From Butyrivibrio sp. (GTDB lineage Bacteria > Bacillota > Clostridia > Lachnospirales > Lachnospiraceae): DNA of 39,641 bases. The DNA is taken from NCBI GenBank assembly GCA_015056495.1, contig SVGC01000033.1, forward strand, positions 1 to 39,641. The letters run 5' to 3'. The translations under genes and the position numbers were made by a program. This document shows, one piece after another, positions 1-8,625 of the stretch (position 1 is its first letter; the number at the start of each line of letters is the position of its first letter). The notes below the pieces were generated by a model. That model ran no database searches. It saw only the letters and a program-made list of their open reading frames with translations, and was not told the origin of the DNA.

Positions 1-95
1 TTTCTCGCAAATCTAATCCTAACATGAAAGTAGGTGCTTTTCCTTTTTTATTTTTCCGAATCTATATTTACCCTAATTTTACATATAAATTGCTA

Positions 96-129
96 ATCCA
101 TGCTATACTATAAGTTGCAAAGCATGGAT
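96..129 (+). promoter_or_regulatory. Candidate promoter of the flippase gene with flanking inverted repeat
   Basis: An extended -10 element TGcTATACT lies at 101-109, about 105 bases before the flippase start. It sits inside a perfect 9-bp inverted repeat, ATCCATGCT at 96-104 and AGCATGGAT at 121-129, the position expected of an operator or of a hairpin at the 5' end of the transcript. No convincing -35 box is seen, which is common for extended -10 promoters. The 13-base word TGCTATACTATAA at 101-113 recurs on the other strand upstream of the long minus-strand operon. No regulator gene is present nearby, so control is inferred only. Confidence 0.4.
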
Positions 130-214
130 CAATGACACAATGTATTAAATGCATGCCGATATCGTTCTTCAGTAATTCATGCTAATAGTTTACTTGTTAT
201 TATTCGAGGTACCC

Positions 215-1735
215 ATGGGAAGAGTTAAATCAGCAACAAGGAATATCGCTTTTGGATATATAGGAACAGTCACAACAGCCCTGATGTCTTTTGTGCTTAG
301 GACTATTTTTATAAGAATTCTTGATGAAAATCTTGTAGGTGTAAACGGATTATATACCAATATTCTCTCAATCCTCTCAATGGCAGAGCTTGGAATTGGT
401 ACTGCTCTCAATTTCAGTTTATATGCGCCTGTTGCAAAAGGAGATACAGAAAAGATCAAATCCTATATGCTACTTTATCGTAAGGCATATACATTTATTG
501 CCTTTATTGTAGCTGCTATAGGAATTGCTATTACACCTTTTTTACCAATTCTGATAAAAGATGCTGACAATATCTCTACCAGAGATCTCACCCTTTACTA
601 CTACATATTCCTGTTTAACACAGTAAGCACTTACTTTGTATCTTACAAATACAGTCTGGTTAACGCAGAGCAAAAAAATTATATCCAGACCAATATTATT
701 ACTATTACTAAAGTAATTACTGTAATTCTTCAGATACTCATCCTTGTTACTACAAGGAATTTTTATGCATTCCTGCTCACAGATGCTGCTGTACAGCTCA
801 TTCAAAAGATATTTGTAAGTTTGTATTTAAACAAACTATATCCTTACTTAAAAGATAAAAATGTCACTCCGCTTACTAAGGAAGAAAGTTCAGTAATCTG
901 GAGCAAAACCCGTGCTCTTGTACTGCTGAAAGTTGGTGACGTAGCCCGCACACAGACAGACAGCCTTATAATATCTGCTTTTATCAAGGTCGCTGTTGTA
1001 GGCGTAGTAGACAACTACAATATGGTACTGACTTCCATCTCAAACTATGTCAACATCATTATGAACTCAGTTATTTCAAGCTTTGGCAATCTAATTGCTA
1101 CGGAAAGTAAGGAAAAACAGTATGAAATGTTCAAGGTATACAAGTTCTTTGCAGCATGGTTCTATGGTTTCTCGGCTACAGGCTTTTTTGTACTGTTATC
1201 ACCTCTTATTGACTTATGGCTTGGCAAATCTTGGCTATTGCCATCAGCTGCTGTCTATCTGATTCTTACAGAATACTATTTAAAAGGCTTTAGAATAGTT
1301 GTTGCCAACTATAGGACTGCTGCCGGAGTATTTGAACAAGATAGATATCTGCCAATAGTGCAGGGACTTGTAAACCTTGTATTATCAATTGTTCTGGTTC
1401 AAAAGATTGGAATAACAGGAATATACGTTGGAACTGTAGTATCTGGCCTTCTTGCTAATATTGTAAGACCAGTTGTAATAAACAGGGTATGCTTTGATAA
1501 AGGTGCTGCTGAATACTTCATAGATAGTGCTAAATATGTTGTTTCTTTCGTTGGAACTGTATTGTTATTGCTCTCTATAAGCTCTTATGTGCTAGAGAAT
1601 CTGACTATACTGTCATTTGCAGTTATGTTTGTAATTATATGCGTTGTGTTTAATGGGATATTCATCATACTATTTGGAAGATCAGAAGAATTTAGATATT
1701 GTTATAATCTTTTGAAGAATAAACTTAATAGATAA
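215..1735 (+). CDS. wzx: Wzx-type polysaccharide flippase (MOP superfamily, PST family)
   Basis: A 506-residue integral membrane protein with roughly a dozen hydrophobic segments and the family's typical opening, in which a short basic stretch (GRVKSATRNIAFGY) precedes the first helix. This is the pattern of flippases that move undecaprenyl-diphosphate-linked repeat units across the cytoplasmic membrane. The length suits the family. I chose the ATG at 215 because GAGGT at 206-210 lies four bases upstream; the earlier in-frame start at 179 has no ribosome site and adds a 12-residue hydrophobic tail atypical of the family. The gene converges with the minus-strand glycan operon, which ends just beyond it, and has its own candidate promoter. 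Which glycan it exports cannot be read from sequence. Confidence 0.85.
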   Translation: MGRVKSATRNIAFGYIGTVTTALMSFVLRTIFIRILDENLVGVNGLYTNILSILSMAELGIGTALNFSLYAPVAKGDTEKIKSYMLLYRKAYTFIAFIVAAIGIAITPFLPILIKDADNISTRDLTLYYYIFLFNTVSTYFVSYKYSLVNAEQKNYIQTNIITITKVITVILQILILVTTRNFYAFLLTDAAVQLIQKIFVSLYLNKLYPYLKDKNVTPLTKEESSVIWSKTRALVLLKVGDVARTQTDSLIISAFIKVAVVGVVDNYNMVLTSISNYVNIIMNSVISSFGNLIATESKEKQYEMFKVYKFFAAWFYGFSATGFFVLLSPLIDLWLGKSWLLPSAAVYLILTEYYLKGFRIVVANYRTAAGVFEQDRYLPIVQGLVNLVLSIVLVQKIGITGIYVGTVVSGLLANIVRPVVINRVCFDKGAAEYFIDSAKYVVSFVGTVLLLLSISSYVLENLTILSFAVMFVIICVVFNGIFIILFGRSEEFRYCYNLLKNKLNR

Positions 1736-1781
1736 ATAGCTTGAAATGCGATATCTTCGAAGTTTTAATCATCTAACAAAA

Positions 1782-1821
1782 GTGCTGTCGCTCTATATAA
1801 TATCAACTAAAGCGACAGCAC
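1782..1821 (-). terminator. Rho-independent terminator at the end of the long minus-strand operon
   Basis: GTGCTGTCGCT (1782-1792) and AGCGACAGCAC (1811-1821) form a perfect 11-bp stem with an 18-base loop. Read on the minus strand the stem is followed by TTTTGTT, so it fits termination of the operon entering from the right. On the plus strand no T-run follows, so it would stop flippase transcription less well. Confidence 0.75.
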
Positions 1822-1852
1822 AGTCATACTATCCATTGATTACTTGAAATCC

Positions 1853-1987
1853 TCAAAATAATTCTGCAAAGATCAGTGTAGTCTTTCCAGTAGCGCTATC
1901 TCCCCTGATAATACTTATATTGCGTTCGATTTCAAATTTGAATCTAACGTTTCTATTTTGTATATCAACAAAATGCTTCCCGATCAT
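1853..1987 (-). pseudogene. 5' remnant of an AAA/P-loop ATPase gene
   Basis: Forty-four codons starting at an ATG that overlaps the stop of the upstream DUF4869 gene (ATGA overlap at 1984-1987). The peptide has a clear Walker A motif, GDSATGKTTL, at residues 29-38 and then stops after a few residues. A functional P-loop ATPase needs at least 150 residues more, and no continuation is visible in another frame before the terminator about 30 bases downstream. It therefore looks like the front end of an ATPase whose remainder was deleted, though a small peptide with a chance motif cannot be excluded. The overlap suggests the intact pair was translationally coupled. Confidence 0.6.
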
Positions 1988-2772
1988 TGCAATCTCCTAC
2001 AATATCTATCAACATAGAAATATATTTCATCCTGTGAATCTATAACTCTATCATCATTTAAGATATATGCCTGAAAATTTTTATTATTAAATTGCATGGC
2101 GTGATATAGGTTGATTACAAAGAACTTTTCCCTTGCAAATCTTGTAATCCACCTGGCGCAGTTATCACCACAGGTAGAAGCATTGAAAATCATGTCAGGA
2201 TTGTTGTAGATCAGCATAAGAGTTTTTACACCGCCGGAAAGCTTAGTGGGTGGCATTATGCCAAAAACAGGGCTCATTATAGCTTGTCTGTCTATCACCT
2301 CAGATTTATCGATTGCCTTAATTGCCTTTTTAATAGAATCATCTATAAGCCAATCAGGATCGAAGGTATTATTGAAATACATGTCTGTGTTATAAATAGC
2401 ATTACCGTTATTATAGCCAAAAATTATATTCAATCTTGGTAATGCTATTTTTTTCTTTTTACAATGCTTATCTAACATGCTTAAAATAAGCATATTTGAG
2501 TCAGCCAATTGATTTTCAATCAGCCAAATTTTAAATCTATTAATACTTGAGAAAGATATATGATCAGAATCGCCACGCTTGACACTATACATCACCACCT
2601 TCTGCTCCTGTTCAAAAGCCTCAATCATAGTGTCAAACATATTATTTATTTCTTTTTCTGCAACAAGAGTAATTTCAGAATCTTGATTTGAAATAATACA
2701 CTTTGCAGCATCTTGAAAACCTGATTTATAAATTATGCAGCCTTTATTATCTACCTTGAATAAATTGAACAT
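1984..2772 (-). CDS. DUF4869-domain protein with an extra N-terminal region
   Basis: A soluble protein of 262 residues. Its C-terminal half, from about residue 112, has the features I recall for DUF4869: a start like LNIIFGYNNG, then AIYNTDMYFNNTF, DKSEVI, KLSGGVKTLMLIY, and FNASTCGDNCARWI with conserved cysteines. The first 110 residues I do not recognise. Function of the family is unknown to me. The ATG at 2772 is chosen because AAGGGGA lies just before it; two ATG codons at 2785-2790 are alternatives. It is followed by an overlapping fragment of a P-loop ATPase, so it may be one half of a two-gene module whose ATPase is now broken. It has no obvious part in glycan synthesis. Confidence 0.6.
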   Translation of the reverse strand: MFNLFKVDNKGCIIYKSGFQDAAKCIISNQDSEITLVAEKEINNMFDTMIEAFEQEQKVVMYSVKRGDSDHISFSSINRFKIWLIENQLADSNMLILSMLDKHCKKKKIALPRLNIIFGYNNGNAIYNTDMYFNNTFDPDWLIDDSIKKAIKAIDKSEVIDRQAIMSPVFGIMPPTKLSGGVKTLMLIYNNPDMIFNASTCGDNCARWITRFAREKFFVINLYHAMQFNNKNFQAYILNDDRVIDSQDEIYFYVDRYCRRLQ

Positions 2773-2813
2773 AATTCCCCTTATCATCATTTACAGTCAA
2801 AAAGCTCTATAAA

Positions 2814-4133
2814 TCAAAACTCCGGCATCTCATACTTGATCTTATCTTCCACAGAGATTTCCTTGCCAATCTGTGTTTCATTTATAACAAGTCTTGTACT
2901 AGCGATGACTGTGTGCTTTGATCCGATTGGAAGTCTTACAACATCACCATCTGACACATCTCTTCTCTTGCCATCAATTATTACTGTGCCTTCTCCGCTA
3001 ACGATTGTCCATACTTCTTCTCTGTGCTCATGGCTGTGATAGTGCAGCTGGTGCTGTGGAAGAAGCACTACCTTGATGATCATTGATTCTGGAAGCACAT
3101 CAAGTACTGTGAAACTTCCCCAGGACTTCTCAGCGTACATTACCTGCTGTTCCATCTTTTCAGCATATGGCTTGATATAGCTTGACTGATGCTTATCAGC
3201 AACTAAGATACCATCGTTGGAAGCTGCAATGATCATATCCTTTGCACCCATAGCCAAGATTGGAATGTTAAGCTCGTTGATGATATTTGTATTTTCACAA
3301 GTATCATCCATGACAGCCTTACCAATTACAGGCTCATGCATCTCTTCTGCAAAAGTATTCCATGATCCTATATCTTTCCATGATCCGTTATATCTGACAG
3401 AACCAATTGAATCCTCATGCTCAACTACGGCATAATCAAAACTGATCTTTGTAGCTTCGCCATAGTACTTATGAAGATCCTTGTATGAATGATAATCTAA
3501 AAGTTCTTTTGCTCTATTAACAACATAGCCTAATTTAAAAGCAAATACACCACAATTCCACAGCGCGCCCTGTGCAAGATACTTCTCAGCTGTTGGAAGG
3601 TCTGGTTTTTCCTTAAATTCTGCTACTTTACTGATGTGATCCTTGTTTTCCGGGATGATATAGCCATATTTTTCACTAGGATATGTAGGCTCAACTCCCA
3701 TGAGGTTAAGGTTGTACTTCCCTGTCTGAACCATGTCTGCCAGCTCATTGAAGCATTCAAAATAGCTATTATCAACATAAGGATCAACAGGACATACAAT
3801 TACAGTCTCGTTCTCAGGAATATTCTTTTCATCCTTGAGATACATTGCTGCAAGGGCTATTGCAGGGAATGTATCACGTCTTGTTGGCTCAACACATATA
3901 TCAACTTTGTCTCCCAGCTGATTGTGAATAGCTGAAGCCTGCTTTTTGCTGGTAGCAATTGTTATGTCAGCAGATGGGGCTGCTGTCTTAATCTGTCTAT
4001 ATACACGCTGTACCATGGATTCTAACTGTCCGTCTTCTCCATAGAACATCTTGATAAACTGTTTTGATCTAACATCATTTGATAATGGCCAAAGTCTCTT
4101 TCCACTTCCGCCTGATAATAATATGATCTGCAT
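2814..4133 (-). CDS. manC: Mannose-1-phosphate guanylyltransferase (ManC, bifunctional PMI/GMP architecture)
   Basis: Converts mannose-1-phosphate and GTP to GDP-mannose in the cytosol. The nucleotidyltransferase signature LLSGGSGKRLWPLSN is at residues 5-19, followed by K24. The sugar-binding segment with FKEKP and GALWNCGVFAFK is near residues 170-200, and NGSWKDIGSW follows near residue 250. The last 100 residues form a cupin with HYHSHEHREEVWTIVSGEG, the type II phosphomannose isomerase motif. At 439 residues it is slightly shorter than the usual 460-480. No phosphomannomutase (manB) or GDP-fucose genes (gmd, fcl) lie in the window. It sits directly downstream of an alpha-1,2-fucosyltransferase, which fits supply of GDP-mannose or, through enzymes encoded elsewhere, GDP-fucose. 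Confidence 0.93.
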   Translation of the reverse strand: MQIILLSGGSGKRLWPLSNDVRSKQFIKMFYGEDGQLESMVQRVYRQIKTAAPSADITIATSKKQASAIHNQLGDKVDICVEPTRRDTFPAIALAAMYLKDEKNIPENETVIVCPVDPYVDNSYFECFNELADMVQTGKYNLNLMGVEPTYPSEKYGYIIPENKDHISKVAEFKEKPDLPTAEKYLAQGALWNCGVFAFKLGYVVNRAKELLDYHSYKDLHKYYGEATKISFDYAVVEHEDSIGSVRYNGSWKDIGSWNTFAEEMHEPVIGKAVMDDTCENTNIINELNIPILAMGAKDMIIAASNDGILVADKHQSSYIKPYAEKMEQQVMYAEKSWGSFTVLDVLPESMIIKVVLLPQHQLHYHSHEHREEVWTIVSGEGTVIIDGKRRDVSDGDVVRLPIGSKHTVIASTRLVINETQIGKEISVEDKIKYEMPEF

Positions 4134-4160
4134 TTCTAATAACTCCTATAATTCTTATGT

Positions 4161-5069
4161 TTAAACTTCATTTCCATTCTCATCAATCAGAACCCATCCA
4201 GGCCAGTACTCATGCATCAACGCAGTTGTTACTTCCTGATTGTTCCTCATCTTCAGGGTTCTGACCATTATCTTGTCAGGTCTCTGATTAAGTCTAGCTC
4301 CCCACAAGGAAAAAGTGGAATTGGCACAGATATTACCCTGGCAGTGGCTCATGAGCTCCATATCTAGGAGGCTGTACTTGCCTGTATTCCAGTCAACTAT
4401 GGTATATCTATCTGTGTCACTATATTTCTGCCTTGCATAGTCAGTATCATTTGTAAAAATATAAAAATGAGTATCAGGATTCTTATCTAAAAAGTACTTC
4501 ATAGCAGCATCATAATACTCATCCGTAGCGATATTGCCAAAAAGCGCTGCGTTTTCAGCATCCAGATAATCACCGCGTCTGATATGGACGCTAACAGAAG
4601 GTCTCTCTTCCATCTCATTGATGATATCCGCATTTTTTAGCTGCTGCTCAGTATAAATATGAATCGGGAACCTGAATAACTGCTGTAATTCCGGCATTAT
4701 ATCATCATAATACTTTTGGCACAGGAAAAATCCCTGCAAGTATTTATCATCAAAATCAAATACTTCAGGATGATACATCTTAGACTCTGTAAAAACCTTA
4801 TTTTTCGAAGGAATGAGCTTTCCTATCGCCTTTTGAAATTTAGTTCTGTTAAGGAACCTATCCCTGTCAGCGTCTGTGCACTCAAGATATGGCAGGTTTA
4901 CAAAATAAGCCAGCTCAAAATTTCTGGGAGCCAGGACATTCTTTTGCTTCTCTTTCTTAAACCATGACAGATCAAGCCTAACTTCCTTGCCAAGTTTTAT
5001 TAACTTTCTAGCCATAGCATACTGCTGCATCTGGTTCCCCAGACCGCCTGCTATCTGAATTATTATCAT
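4161..5069 (-). CDS. Alpha-1,2-fucosyltransferase-like glycosyltransferase (GT11)
   Basis: A GT11 enzyme of 302 residues expected to transfer fucose from GDP-fucose. It has the three family motifs: IIIQIAGGLGNQMQQYA at the N-terminus, HIRRGDY at residues 162-168 for the nucleotide, and CANSTFSLWGARL near residue 250. The ATG at 5069 is preferred because GGAG lies six bases upstream and because family members begin exactly there; the upstream ATG at 5081 lacks a ribosome site. It is followed 27 bases later by ManC, consistent with GDP-sugar use. Donor and linkage are family inference only, since some GT11 members vary. Confidence 0.88.
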   Translation of the reverse strand: MIIIQIAGGLGNQMQQYAMARKLIKLGKEVRLDLSWFKKEKQKNVLAPRNFELAYFVNLPYLECTDADRDRFLNRTKFQKAIGKLIPSKNKVFTESKMYHPEVFDFDDKYLQGFFLCQKYYDDIMPELQQLFRFPIHIYTEQQLKNADIINEMEERPSVSVHIRRGDYLDAENAALFGNIATDEYYDAAMKYFLDKNPDTHFYIFTNDTDYARQKYSDTDRYTIVDWNTGKYSLLDMELMSHCQGNICANSTFSLWGARLNQRPDKIMVRTLKMRNNQEVTTALMHEYWPGWVLIDENGNEV

Positions 5070-5097
5070 AGACTTCTCCATAAAATAAGCAAAGCAC

Positions 5098-5138
5098 TTT
5101 AGAAATCATATACATAGTAAATATATGATATTTCTAAA
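5098..5138. repeat. AT-rich intergenic inverted repeat
   Basis: TTTAGAAATCATATA (5098-5112) pairs with TATATGATATTTCTAAA (5122-5138) with a small bulge, in the 147-base gap between the pyruvyl transferase and fucosyltransferase genes. The stem is AT-rich with no T-run on the minus strand, so it is not a classical terminator for the operon; it may be an mRNA processing or stability element. The rest of the gap shows nothing recognisable. Confidence 0.4.
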
Positions 5139-5216
5139 TTATTTCTTTTAATCACTACTTTATTAAATCACCATAAAAGGCGTTTTTGTAACCTCTCTTA
5201 CATGAAACTTCACTTT

Positions 5217-6419
5217 TTATAGCCCAGATACATTCTTCCTTGCAGTCTCAATATACTCAGGCATGACCAGTTTCAAATGCTCTTTAACACTATGCTCATG
5301 AAGCAGCATATAGTCAAAACTGTCTACAAGCTGTTGAGGTTTGGATATCGTCTGCACCGGAAGTACAAATCTCTCATCTGTACCAAAAATATCTGTAGCA
5401 ATTCCTCTAGACTTAACAGAGTAGCCTATTACAAGAGTTGGCACACAACTTGAATATGCAGCAATCGTAGAGTGAGTTCTTGCACCCACAAATATCCTAC
5501 ATCTTGAGATGTAGCCCTTAAGCTTTTTACAGTCAGTATCTTCAATCATAATGACTCTGCCAGTATCCTTGAACTCCTCATAGAGTTCACTAAGAGGTTC
5601 TCTATCGTCATTACTGTTCCATACAACATGTGGAATCAGAGCAATCTGCATATTTGTGCAATCCATGATGTGCTGGATGAGCTTTTTATAGCCATTTATA
5701 GTAGCGCCTTCTTTGGCTTCTTTACCAAGAACCATAGGGCTGACATTAAGACCCACAGTATTGCCATCAGCAAAGCCTTCCGGCAGTTCTATATCTGCTG
5801 TCTCAAGTGTAAAAGCAGGATCAGGGCAGAGCTTAACTTTATCCTTAGAAAAACCTGCTGCCAAAAGAGCCTTATAACTGATTGACTCTCTTGCTATGAT
5901 CATCTCATGAGATCTAAGGTCTTCTAGCAATCTCTCAGACTTAAGTGATTCCGGCTCAATGGAGCACCCCAAAAGAACAGTCTTTACGCCCTTCTTATGG
6001 AGCATACTATCAGTCAGGATGATATCTTCAACCATATCAGGATAACAGTAATTATCTCCGCCAATTGAAACAGCAAGTCTGCTATCCTTATGTCTGTTAA
6101 CATATTTCAGCAGATTTCTAAATCTATATCTAAGAAATGACTCTTTATCACCTGATACCTTGCGCCATCCATAGTAGAGGACATGGGCCAAAAAGTCTTT
6201 ATCAATATGTTTTTCCTGAAGAAGCTCGCAGTTACCTTTTTCTACAGACTTGCTAAGAGAATACTGCTTATCTTCCTCAATATTATTGGATACGATAACA
6301 AGTTTTTTATCCTTATCAATCAGGTCTCTGAGTGCAGTCACAATGGCTTCACATCCATGATTACCGCTACCTGCGTGCATGTACATAATTATGTTTTTAT
6401 TACTTTTTCCAGTTTCCAT
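5217..6419 (-). CDS. Polysaccharide pyruvyl transferase family protein
   Basis: A 400-residue member of the CsaB/WcaK/EpsI-like family, which puts pyruvate ketals from phosphoenolpyruvate onto sugars or acts in related glycan steps. Visible features are the N-terminal IMYMHAGSGNHGCEAIV, SIGGDNYCYPD near residue 120, VLLGCSIEPESL near residue 150, MIIARESISYKALLAAG and the C-terminal GARTHSTIAAYSSCVPTLVIGYSVKSRGIATD, where family members have a conserved His and a GYS..K element. Its start overlaps the upstream GT2 stop by 20 bases, with AGGAG two bases before the ATG, so it is probably coupled to that gene. The acceptor sugar is not predictable. Confidence 0.85.
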   Translation of the reverse strand: METGKSNKNIIMYMHAGSGNHGCEAIVTALRDLIDKDKKLVIVSNNIEEDKQYSLSKSVEKGNCELLQEKHIDKDFLAHVLYYGWRKVSGDKESFLRYRFRNLLKYVNRHKDSRLAVSIGGDNYCYPDMVEDIILTDSMLHKKGVKTVLLGCSIEPESLKSERLLEDLRSHEMIIARESISYKALLAAGFSKDKVKLCPDPAFTLETADIELPEGFADGNTVGLNVSPMVLGKEAKEGATINGYKKLIQHIMDCTNMQIALIPHVVWNSNDDREPLSELYEEFKDTGRVIMIEDTDCKKLKGYISRCRIFVGARTHSTIAAYSSCVPTLVIGYSVKSRGIATDIFGTDERFVLPVQTISKPQQLVDSFDYMLLHEHSVKEHLKLVMPEYIETARKNVSGL

Positions 6420-7416
6420 AACTCCTAATATACAACTTCTGGCTCAGTAAAAATACAAGTACCTTTACTTTGTAGCCAGCTTCCAGCGCTGCAAATGTGC
6501 CTTTAACCTTAAGAGATTCTTTGATCTGCTTTTTGCAATCTGCAACAACTAAATCTATTTGTATTTCGTCCTTTTTATTTTCTTTAATCTGTGACAACTT
6601 GCCAACAAGTAGCATTGCCGCCATTATCTGTATGCAGGATAGCCTTATCTTAGATTTATCATCCAGAATTATTCCCTGTTCCGTAATAGCCTTCTCTGCA
6701 AGTTGCCAGCATGTCAGCTGATCTATGTAAGAGGGCTTAAACTCACGCTTCATAGCTCCTTCGGCATTATCAGTATATATATACTTCTGCTCAGGAAGAC
6801 ATTTGATACACCTGCTATCTCGATATTTAATAGCAAGTTCCAGCAAAAAAAGCATATCTTCGCCAATGGTAAGACCGTCTTTAAATCTTACACCTGAAAT
6901 AGCTTCTCGTTTAAACAGCTTTCCCCAGACGTGGGTATCCTTGTATAAAAGCTTGGAACTTATATACTCAGTTCCTGTAAAAACATCCGCCTTTTCTGCA
7001 TCTGGGATCATAGAAACAAAAGCTATATCCTCTTGCGTTTTTGGAGCTGCATCATCCGATACATTACTTATTGCTTCATGCATGTACTTCAAAGCGTCGG
7101 CTTCCAATGTATCATCTGCATCGACAAACATCAAGTACTTGCCAGAAGCCTGCTCTATGCCAATGTTTCTGGCATTGGATACGCCGGAGTTTTTGATGTG
7201 CTTACACTTAATACTTAATCGAGCATTTTCTTTCAAATAATCAGAGGTACAAAAGTCCTCGCATAGCTTATAAGAGCTATCCTTAGAACCATCATCAATA
7301 ATTATTATCTCTAAAGATCCAGTGTAAAAATCCAATTGAGAAATAACACTTTGAACAGTCAGCTCTATAGTCTTTTCAGCATTATATACAGGAATGATCA
7401 CACTTACATCAATCAT
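6400..7416 (-). CDS. Family 2 glycosyltransferase (GT-A)
   Basis: A cytoplasmic GT2 enzyme of 338 residues. The GT-A domain opens with VSVIIPVYNAEKTIELTVQS; IIIIDDGSKDSS at 37-48 binds the nucleotide sugar, GVSNARNIG lies at 78-86 and the metal-binding DxD is in FVDADDTL at 97-104. The segment TIGEDMLFLLELA fits the usual ED catalytic-base motif. The C-terminal third is helical and less conserved. It overlaps the following pyruvyl transferase by 20 bases. The sugar transferred is not predictable. Confidence 0.88.
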   Translation of the reverse strand: MIDVSVIIPVYNAEKTIELTVQSVISQLDFYTGSLEIIIIDDGSKDSSYKLCEDFCTSDYLKENARLSIKCKHIKNSGVSNARNIGIEQASGKYLMFVDADDTLEADALKYMHEAISNVSDDAAPKTQEDIAFVSMIPDAEKADVFTGTEYISSKLLYKDTHVWGKLFKREAISGVRFKDGLTIGEDMLFLLELAIKYRDSRCIKCLPEQKYIYTDNAEGAMKREFKPSYIDQLTCWQLAEKAITEQGIILDDKSKIRLSCIQIMAAMLLVGKLSQIKENKKDEIQIDLVVADCKKQIKESLKVKGTFAALEAGYKVKVLVFLLSQKLYIRSYGNWKK

Positions 7417-7455
7417 TTCATTTTCCTTATTTCATTTATAATCTTAATAATATTA

Positions 7456-7875
7456 CTAATTACTCCAAAACCTTCTATACAATTTCTCCGCACCATTACT
7501 AATTGATGCCTCGTGAAGTGGACTATACATATTGTATAATTCTCTCAAGTTAATCCTATCTACAATCTCTTTTGAACTAACTTCATAGTTCCATTGCAAA
7601 TAAACCAATATATCCGCCAGCCAGTTTGAGATGAATGGGTCGATATCTGAATTATCAGCCTTGTCAATATCTTTTTTTTCCATCCTATTAAACAATTGCT
7701 TCGGCGTAAGATTAAGAGCTAATGGATTACCCTTGTCCATTAATTCACGTTCTCTACCTTGCATATATTTATCAATGCACTGAAAATAATCATATTCAGA
7801 TTCCATAAACTTATGAAACAGATATTCATGTATATCGTATGCACTTTGCAAATATACTTCATCATATGCTGACAT
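7456..7875 (-). CDS. Hypothetical protein paired with the DUF3990 protein (candidate antitoxin)
   Basis: A 139-residue soluble, largely helical and acidic protein that I do not recognise. It contains a segment NPLALNLTPKQLFNRME near the middle, and WLADILVYLQWNYEVSSKEIVDRI, which looks like a compact helical bundle. The ATG at 7875 is chosen for the GGGGG tract five bases upstream; a TTG four codons earlier is the alternative. It lies 18 bases after the DUF3990 gene, and the two together interrupt a run of glycan genes, so an antitoxin or immunity role is a reasonable guess from position only. It is not the small DUF3791 protein that often accompanies DUF3990. Confidence 0.55.
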   Translation of the reverse strand: MSAYDEVYLQSAYDIHEYLFHKFMESEYDYFQCIDKYMQGRERELMDKGNPLALNLTPKQLFNRMEKKDIDKADNSDIDPFISNWLADILVYLQWNYEVSSKEIVDRINLRELYNMYSPLHEASISNGAEKLYRRFWSN

Positions 7876-7893
7876 ATATTCCCCCAATAAGCA

Positions 7894-8610
7894 TTATTTC
7901 AAAATATCCAATTTGCCATCGTCAATGATGTAGTGCCCAAATCCCGCAATAACTTCATACTTATAATTATTTAGTACTACTTCCCTTGCTGTCAGTCCCT
8001 TAACATCAATTCCAAGTGAATACTGATCTCTACGCCTCTTTAGATACTCAGCAACATCTCTTCTTGCATATCTATCAGAGTTGAGGTATTTTTCATCATC
8101 AATTACTTCTTCATAGCCCTTATATTCAAGCATATCAAAAGCCTTCTGACTTTTTATAAATACCTGTTCACCTAACTCGCCTTTATAAAAGAGCTTTTCA
8201 ACTTCTTCTATAGTCAGATAGCCATCTAAAAAAGCTTCGATTATTTCAGTGTAGCTATCATCTGCTCTATAACCTATCAAAACATCTGCAGCAGATGTGT
8301 CTACTTTGTACTTATCTCTGATCAAATTCCCAATTGTAGCAACTCTTTCAGTTTTTACGCCTCTATTTGCAATGACTTCAGCAATCCATGCAAGTACACC
8401 TTTTTCTGTGAGATTCACCACAGTAAGATTGTCTAAATCAATTGAATAACTGTTGCAAATAGATTTGTCATTACCGTAAAGACAAGCCCAAGAATATGCC
8501 TTTTCCTTGTCCTTGGTAGTATAAAAGCCTCTACCATAATCACAATCATCTCGCCCAAGGCCATATTCAGGCTTTTCAATTATATGATCAGAACCATGAT
8601 ATACCAGCAT
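7894..8610 (-). CDS. DUF3990 protein, ADP-ribosyltransferase-like toxin candidate
   Basis: A 238-residue soluble protein. The N-terminus MLVYHGSDHIIEKPEYG with H5, then DYGRGFYTTKDKEKAYSWA with Y30, and the later DVLIGYRADDSYT and GELGEQVFIKSQKAF, give the order of elements I associate with DUF3990. This family is regarded as having an ADP-ribosyltransferase-like fold (His-Tyr-Glu/Gln motif order). The NAD-binding His and Tyr are present and Glu147, Glu148 or Gln149 could be the third position. The last 70 residues, rich in charged helices, lie beyond the core domain. AAGGA seven bases before the ATG supports the start. It sits 15 bases after a membrane protein gene within the glycan operon, with a small unknown gene behind it, which suggests an inserted toxin-antitoxin-like cassette. 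Activity is inferred. Confidence 0.7.
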   Translation of the reverse strand: MLVYHGSDHIIEKPEYGLGRDDCDYGRGFYTTKDKEKAYSWACLYGNDKSICNSYSIDLDNLTVVNLTEKGVLAWIAEVIANRGVKTERVATIGNLIRDKYKVDTSAADVLIGYRADDSYTEIIEAFLDGYLTIEEVEKLFYKGELGEQVFIKSQKAFDMLEYKGYEEVIDDEKYLNSDRYARRDVAEYLKRRRDQYSLGIDVKGLTAREVVLNNYKYEVIAGFGHYIIDDGKLDILK

Positions 8611-8625
8611 ATCCTCTTCCTTTCC

